This document shows, in pieces, positions 27,769-31,494 of a stretch of DNA of 31,494 nt. Under the pieces are notes generated by a model. The model was not told the origin of the DNA, did no database searches, and was given only the letters and a program-made list of their open reading frames with translations. A program made the position numbers and the translations under genes. How positions within the stretch are numbered: position 1 is the first letter of the stretch; every line of letters starts with the position of its first letter. The stretch comes from an uncultured Demequina sp. (lineage in GTDB: Bacteria > Actinomycetota > Actinomycetes > Actinomycetales > Demequinaceae). The stretch spans positions 1 to 31,494 of the forward strand of contig CALALQ010000461.1 of NCBI GenBank assembly GCA_937925595.1, in the 5' to 3' direction.

Positions 27769-30700
27769 TCAGGCGCCGCGGCGGACGCGCACCCGGCGAC
27801 GGGCGATGTAGCGGACCAGGGCCGCGGCCATGAGCAGAAGACCGGCGCCTGCGAGCAGGCCGTCTCGCTGACCAGGCAGCTCGATCGCTTCACCTGCCAC
27901 CACACCGGTCGGCGGCTCTTCGACCACGACCGCCTTCTCGACCCGAGCGTTCCACGGGTCGGAGTCGGTGACCTTCACCGCCGAGTACTCGCCGGTGCCT
28001 GTCACCTCAGCCAGGTCGGTGTGGTGGGTTCCCGTCTTGACCTTCTGGAGCGTGCCGACCAGCAGCACCTTCTGGCCGACGGCCAGCTCCTTCAGGTCCT
28101 TGACGTCGCGCTCGAGGTAGCGGACACCCTTCAGGGTGACGATCTCACCCTTGACCTTGGCGGCCGCGTCCTTGGCGATCGGGTCGAGCCACTTCACGTC
28201 TGCGACCTTGCCGGTCGCGCCCTTCTGGGTCGCGTTGGCGAACTGCACCGCGGTGAGCTTCTCGTCACCGGTGTTGGTGATGTCGAAGGCGACCTTGACG
28301 CCGTTCTTGGCGCGGTCCTCGCTCAGCGCCAGTGCGTCCTTCTTCTCGTTGCGGTCACCCTTGGTCTGGCTCTCATCGAGCGTGTACTCGATGATCTGGA
28401 TCGCGGGCGTCGACGGAGCGACGGCGAACCAGGTGTCCTCGGCCTTGACCAGGGTGTCCGTGAAGATCGACTTCCCGGTCACCAGAACGGTGTCACCGTG
28501 GGTCATTCCACGCTCCATGCCACGCAGCGTGCCGCGGCAGTCGACTGCCCCGTTCAGAGGGAGTTCGGAGGTGGAGGAGCCAGGTGTGGCCCACACCATT
28601 CCGTTCTCATCAGGGGTGATCGTTTCGGTGCCCTGGATGACAGTGGGGGCGGTGGGGTCGAAGGGAACCAGGCACCGGATGCCCTCCAGCTGACCGTGCA
28701 GGCCCTCGTGGGTGACGTCGACCAGGGTGACGTCCTTGAGGGGAACGTCGCCGGCGTTGCGGTAGCGGATGCCGACGACGATGCCGTTCTGCAGCTTCGT
28801 GCTCTTGTCGATCTTCAGCTCGGCGGCCGTCATGACCTGCGCGTTCTTCAGCGAGCCGTGCGATCCCTCGATCTCACCCTCTTCGCTGGTGAACTTGCGG
28901 ATCTCGATCTCGGGGTACTCGTTGGTGAGCGTGTCGACCTCGTTCGAGTCGCGCTGGAAGTCGTTGTACGACTCCGTCACCGTGTTCACGATGTGCTCGC
29001 CCGGTGCGATGCGGATCATCTTGACGTACACGCTGAACGCGTTGGCCAGGTCCGGGCGGGTGCCGATCAGGTTGAGGTACTTCTGCGTCGCGTCGATGGT
29101 GATCGTGTACGAGTCCTCATCGAACGCCACCTCGAACATGCCCGTGAACGGCTCCGCCTCGTGACCTGCCGAGTCCTGCAGCAGGTCGCCGGTCTTGAAG
29201 ATGAGCTCGCTGCCGTCGTAGACGTCGGTGTTCGCGTAGATCGCCCAGATGCCGGTGTACTGGTCGTGCACGCGGTCGAACGTGTCGCTCATCGACCACT
29301 GACGAGCCGCGTAGGCGCGGTCGGCGGGAATCTCCGAGCTGTTCAGGCGGTAGTTGAAGACCGAGTTCATCCGAACCTCGGTGCCGTCGATCGACTGGTC
29401 CTTCGTCTCCTCCGAGACCACGACGTCCTTGGTGGGGTCGATGTCCTTGAGCGGGTTCGAGACCACGCGCGTCTCCGTCAGCGTGTTCTGGATGTTCTGG
29501 ACCGCCTTGTTCTCGATGACGTGGCCGTCCTGCTCCTTCTTGACGACCGTGCGCAGGGTCACCCAGTACTTCTTGCCCAGGAGGTCCTGGTCGATGATCG
29601 CGTCCTCGAGCGGGCGAATGTCCGCCTTGTCGTAGGCCGCCAGGTCCGCCGGCTGCGGGTCACCGGAGATGATCCCGCCGTAGACACCTTCGGTGTCGAC
29701 CGTCTTGGCGAAGATGTACGCGATGCCGTCCTTGACCTGCACGTTGAACGCATCGGTCACGTCGTCACCGGAGCCCTGCTCGACCACCGTGATGGCGCTC
29801 TCGTCGAGGGCGAGGTACTCGTCGTCGAAGTCGTCGACGATGCCGAACTTGTGCACGTTGTACGCCAGCTCCGAGCGAGCAGGGCCACCGTCGAGCAGCA
29901 GGCGGTAGACAATCTCGTCGCCTGCGACCACGGTCTTGCCGTCGATGTCGGCGCCGGTGTTGCTGAGCGCGTCCTTCTCAGGGGTGACCACCGGGATCTT
30001 CACCTCGGGGATCTCGGTGGCAGTGCGCGCGCCGTTGATGATCTGGAACGCCTGGTTCGTGACCGTGGCACCAGCGGGAACCGCCTTCGAGACGGTGCCC
30101 GTGACGCGCATGGTCAGCCAGCCCTGCGTCAGCCAGCGAGAGTTGTCACCCTCTTCGGACACGTTCTTCGCGATCCATGCGTCGGTGAACGTCGCGGTGA
30201 AGGTGTGCGCTGCGTCATCGAAGGCCAGCTTGTACGCCGAGCGTGCGACCGGCTTCGGGTTCGACGCGTCGCGCGAGTCCCAGAACTCCACCGAGGACTT
30301 GTCGGGGGTGAAGTACGGGTCGTACACGTCCTCGACCACGAGGCTCTTGATGCCGCGGGCGGTGCCAGCCGGGATGCGCAGGTCGATGCCGACCGAGTAC
30401 TCCAGCTTCTGCCCCGGCCACACCGTCGCGCCGTTGATGTCGTCGTGCGCCTTGCTGCCCGACTCCTCAGCCGAGCCCAGCACCTGCTTGTTCGGGTTCG
30501 GCGTCCACGCGTAGACCGCCGGCGAGTTCGTCGCCTCCGTGCGGTTGTTCCACGTCTCCGAGCCGGAGTTGGTGAGCGTGACGATCTGGCCGTCCGTGTC
30601 GTAGTCGTCGCGGAAGGCTCCCGAGATGACCAGCTTGATCTTCGCGGCCGCACCCATGTTCGCCGTGGTGGCCAGGAACGCGGGCTTGGCCGTGGCGACC

Positions 30701-31494
30701 GTCGTCGTGCCGACGATCGCGATGTCGAACGCATCCGTGCGGTCGGCGCCGTTGACGAAGACCTTCACCTGCGAGGCGTCCGAGAAGTCGACGTAGTCGA
30801 CGGCATCCGTCCAGTCGTCCACGATCGAGTAGTGGAACAGCGCGCTTCCGAGGTTGGCCGGGATGGAGCCGTTGACCACGGCTGCCACCGCGTCGTTCTG
30901 GAGGAAGACCCGCTCGTCAGCGCCGACCGTGTTCGTCCAGTCCTCGTCGGACGTCGACAGAGCGCCGTCCTCGTCGAGCACCCACACCTTGTCAGGCGTC
31001 GGCGTCACCGTGTAGATCGAGGGTGCGTTGGTCGCGACCGTCTTGTCGTTCCAGCGCTCCGAGCCGTTGTTCCAGAGGCGCTCGAGGTCGCCATCGGTGT
31101 CGTAGTCGTTGCGGAACTGACCGGTGATGAACAGCTTCACCTCACCGGCCGCAGCGCGGTTGCGCGTCGCGGTCAGGAACGCGGCCTTCGCCGTGGCGAT
31201 GGTGCGCGTGCCCGAGACGGTGACCGTGAACTGGCTCGTGACGTCTACGCCGTCGAGGAACACCTTGGCCTTGCTGGCGTCGGAGAAGTCGACGTAGGCG
31301 GCCGAGGCCGTCCAGTCATCGGTGATGACGTAGTTGCTGAGCGCGACAGCGAGGTCGGCCGGAACTGAACCGTTCACAACAGCCGAGATCGCAGATCCCG
31401 GAGCGAACGTCTTGCCACCCACGCCGGCGGTGTTCGTGCCGTTGGGGTCGAATGCGGCCAGCGCGCCGGTCTCGTCCAGCACCCACACCTTGTC
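27769..31494 (-). CDS. Giant repeat adhesin, antigen I/II-like C-terminal part (N-terminus outside window)
   Basis: The frame is open at the right edge, so at least 1240 residues belong to a larger protein. From the edge inward there are two copies of a repeat of about 167 residues (see separate entry). Then come domains with PEKDALSNTGADIDGKTVVA and DEIVYRLLLD, and DPTKDVVVSEETKDQSIDGT. These resemble the isopeptide-forming C-terminal domains of streptococcal antigen I/II adhesins. The C-terminus reads AIELPGQRDGLLAGAGLLLM and ends in a basic tail (ARRRVRVRRGA), the plan of a sortase signal but with LPGQR in place of LPxTG. It should be anchored to wall or membrane and mediate adhesion or cell contact. 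Confidence 0.88.
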   Translation of the reverse strand, partial: DKVWVLDETGALAAFDPNGTNTAGVGGKTFAPGSAISAVVNGSVPADLAVALSNYVITDDWTASAAYVDFSDASKAKVFLDGVDVTSQFTVTVSGTRTIATAKAAFLTATRNRAAAGEVKLFITGQFRNDYDTDGDLERLWNNGSERWNDKTVATNAPSIYTVTPTPDKVWVLDEDGALSTSDEDWTNTVGADERVFLQNDAVAAVVNGSIPANLGSALFHYSIVDDWTDAVDYVDFSDASQVKVFVNGADRTDAFDIAIVGTTTVATAKPAFLATTANMGAAAKIKLVISGAFRDDYDTDGQIVTLTNSGSETWNNRTEATNSPAVYAWTPNPNKQVLGSAEESGSKAHDDINGATVWPGQKLEYSVGIDLRIPAGTARGIKSLVVEDVYDPYFTPDKSSVEFWDSRDASNPKPVARSAYKLAFDDAAHTFTATFTDAWIAKNVSEEGDNSRWLTQGWLTMRVTGTVSKAVPAGATVTNQAFQIINGARTATEIPEVKIPVVTPEKDALSNTGADIDGKTVVAGDEIVYRLLLDGGPARSELAYNVHKFGIVDDFDDEYLALDESAITVVEQGSGDDVTDAFNVQVKDGIAYIFAKTVDTEGVYGGIISGDPQPADLAAYDKADIRPLEDAIIDQDLLGKKYWVTLRTVVKKEQDGHVIENKAVQNIQNTLTETRVVSNPLKDIDPTKDVVVSEETKDQSIDGTEVRMNSVFNYRLNSSEIPADRAYAARQWSMSDTFDRVHDQYTGIWAIYANTDVYDGSELIFKTGDLLQDSAGHEAEPFTGMFEVAFDEDSYTITIDATQKYLNLIGTRPDLANAFSVYVKMIRIAPGEHIVNTVTESYNDFQRDSNEVDTLTNEYPEIEIRKFTSEEGEIEGSHGSLKNAQVMTAAELKIDKSTKLQNGIVVGIRYRNAGDVPLKDVTLVDVTHEGLHGQLEGIRCLVPFDPTAPTVIQGTETITPDENGMVWATPGSSTSELPLNGAVDCRGTLRGMERGMTHGDTVLVTGKSIFTDTLVKAEDTWFAVAPSTPAIQIIEYTLDESQTKGDRNEKKDALALSEDRAKNGVKVAFDITNTGDEKLTAVQFANATQKGATGKVADVKWLDPIAKDAAAKVKGEIVTLKGVRYLERDVKDLKELAVGQKVLLVGTLQKVKTGTHHTDLAEVTGTGEYSAVKVTDSDPWNARVEKAVVVEEPPTGVVAGEAIELPGQRDGLLAGAGLLLMAAALVRYIARRRVRVRRGA
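30493..31494 (-). repeat. Tandem repeats of about 167 residues in the adhesin
   Basis: The segment starting DKVWVLDE at 31494 repeats at 30993, exactly 501 bases on. A degenerate third start (NKQVLGSAEE) lies about 500 bases further. Shared landmarks are VNGS(V/I)PA(D/N)L, YVDFSDAS and F(R)xDYDTDG. More copies may exist outside the window. Confidence 0.85.

Noticed and set aside
28021..31368. Long plus-strand open frame of 1115 codons
   Set aside because: Antisense shadow of the adhesin. Its sequence is repetitive Val/Leu/Arg/Asp without domains, and the minus-strand frame shows clear adhesin domains.
1..31494. CRISPR arrays, insertion sequences, integrase, relaxase, tRNA or rRNA genes
   Set aside because: None was seen on either strand; no regularly spaced identical repeats, transposase motifs or terminal inverted repeats were recognised.

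Overview
The window is high-GC DNA from an actinobacterium, most likely of the Microbacteriaceae or a related Micrococcales family. That assignment rests on style only: GC-rich third positions, many GTG and TTG starts, ATGA/GTGA gene overlaps and actinobacterial SSB and sortase features. Nothing here is an obvious housekeeping chromosomal locus. A ParR/ParM-type segregation pair, two single-stranded-DNA-binding proteins and many small orphan proteins point to a large plasmid or plasmid-like mobile element. No replication initiator, integrase, relaxase, transposase, tRNA or rRNA gene was recognised in the window.

Region 1 (about 1-12400) is mainly a minus-strand type IV pilus-like locus. In transcription order it encodes a PilB/GspE-type ATPase, a PilT-like ATPase, a PilC/GspF-type membrane platform, a short prepilin peptidase, a small major pilin, a minor pilin, a prepilin fused to an RCC1-type beta-propeller, a 969-residue prepilin carrying repeated beta-sandwich modules, and a single-pass membrane protein. 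A second membrane-anchored protein runs off the left edge. An unrecognised plus-strand gene (465-1130) sits between these last two.

Region 2 (12600-22252, plus strand, interrupted by a minus-strand ssb) consists of operons of small proteins of unknown function. They include several small cysteine-rich (zinc-ribbon-like) proteins, a tandem paralogue pair, a second SSB without the acidic tip, an extra ParR-like protein, a nucleotidyltransferase-like gene and an intergenic, highly foldable candidate RNA. Strong bidirectional terminators separate the blocks.

Region 3 (22314-25387, minus strand) holds parR-like, parM-like, a small protein, a class F/E-like sortase and a small cysteine-containing protein. 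Upstream of parR is a 317-base region with dyads and GGTCAC repeats that could be a centromere. Region 4 (25705-27725, plus strand) has a second tandem paralogue pair, two small proteins and a zinc-finger protein whose start codon lies in the loop of a hairpin. Region 5 (27769 to the right edge, minus strand) is the C-terminal part of a giant repeat adhesin resembling the C-terminal domains of streptococcal antigen I/II, ending in a sorting-signal-like tail.

The most unifying observation is a 14-base dyad, consensus GCWCATWWATGWGC, found at seven intergenic or 5' positions. In several of them an A-rich CGA block and a -10-like hexamer follow at fixed distance. The dyad fronts the pilus ATPase operon, the major pilin, the giant pilin, the left-edge gene, the nucleotidyltransferase pair, parRM and the ssb divergent region. 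This suggests that one regulator or alternative RNA polymerase specificity coordinates surface structures, segregation and DNA-binding functions. All functional statements come from reading motifs by eye; no database or folding program was run.
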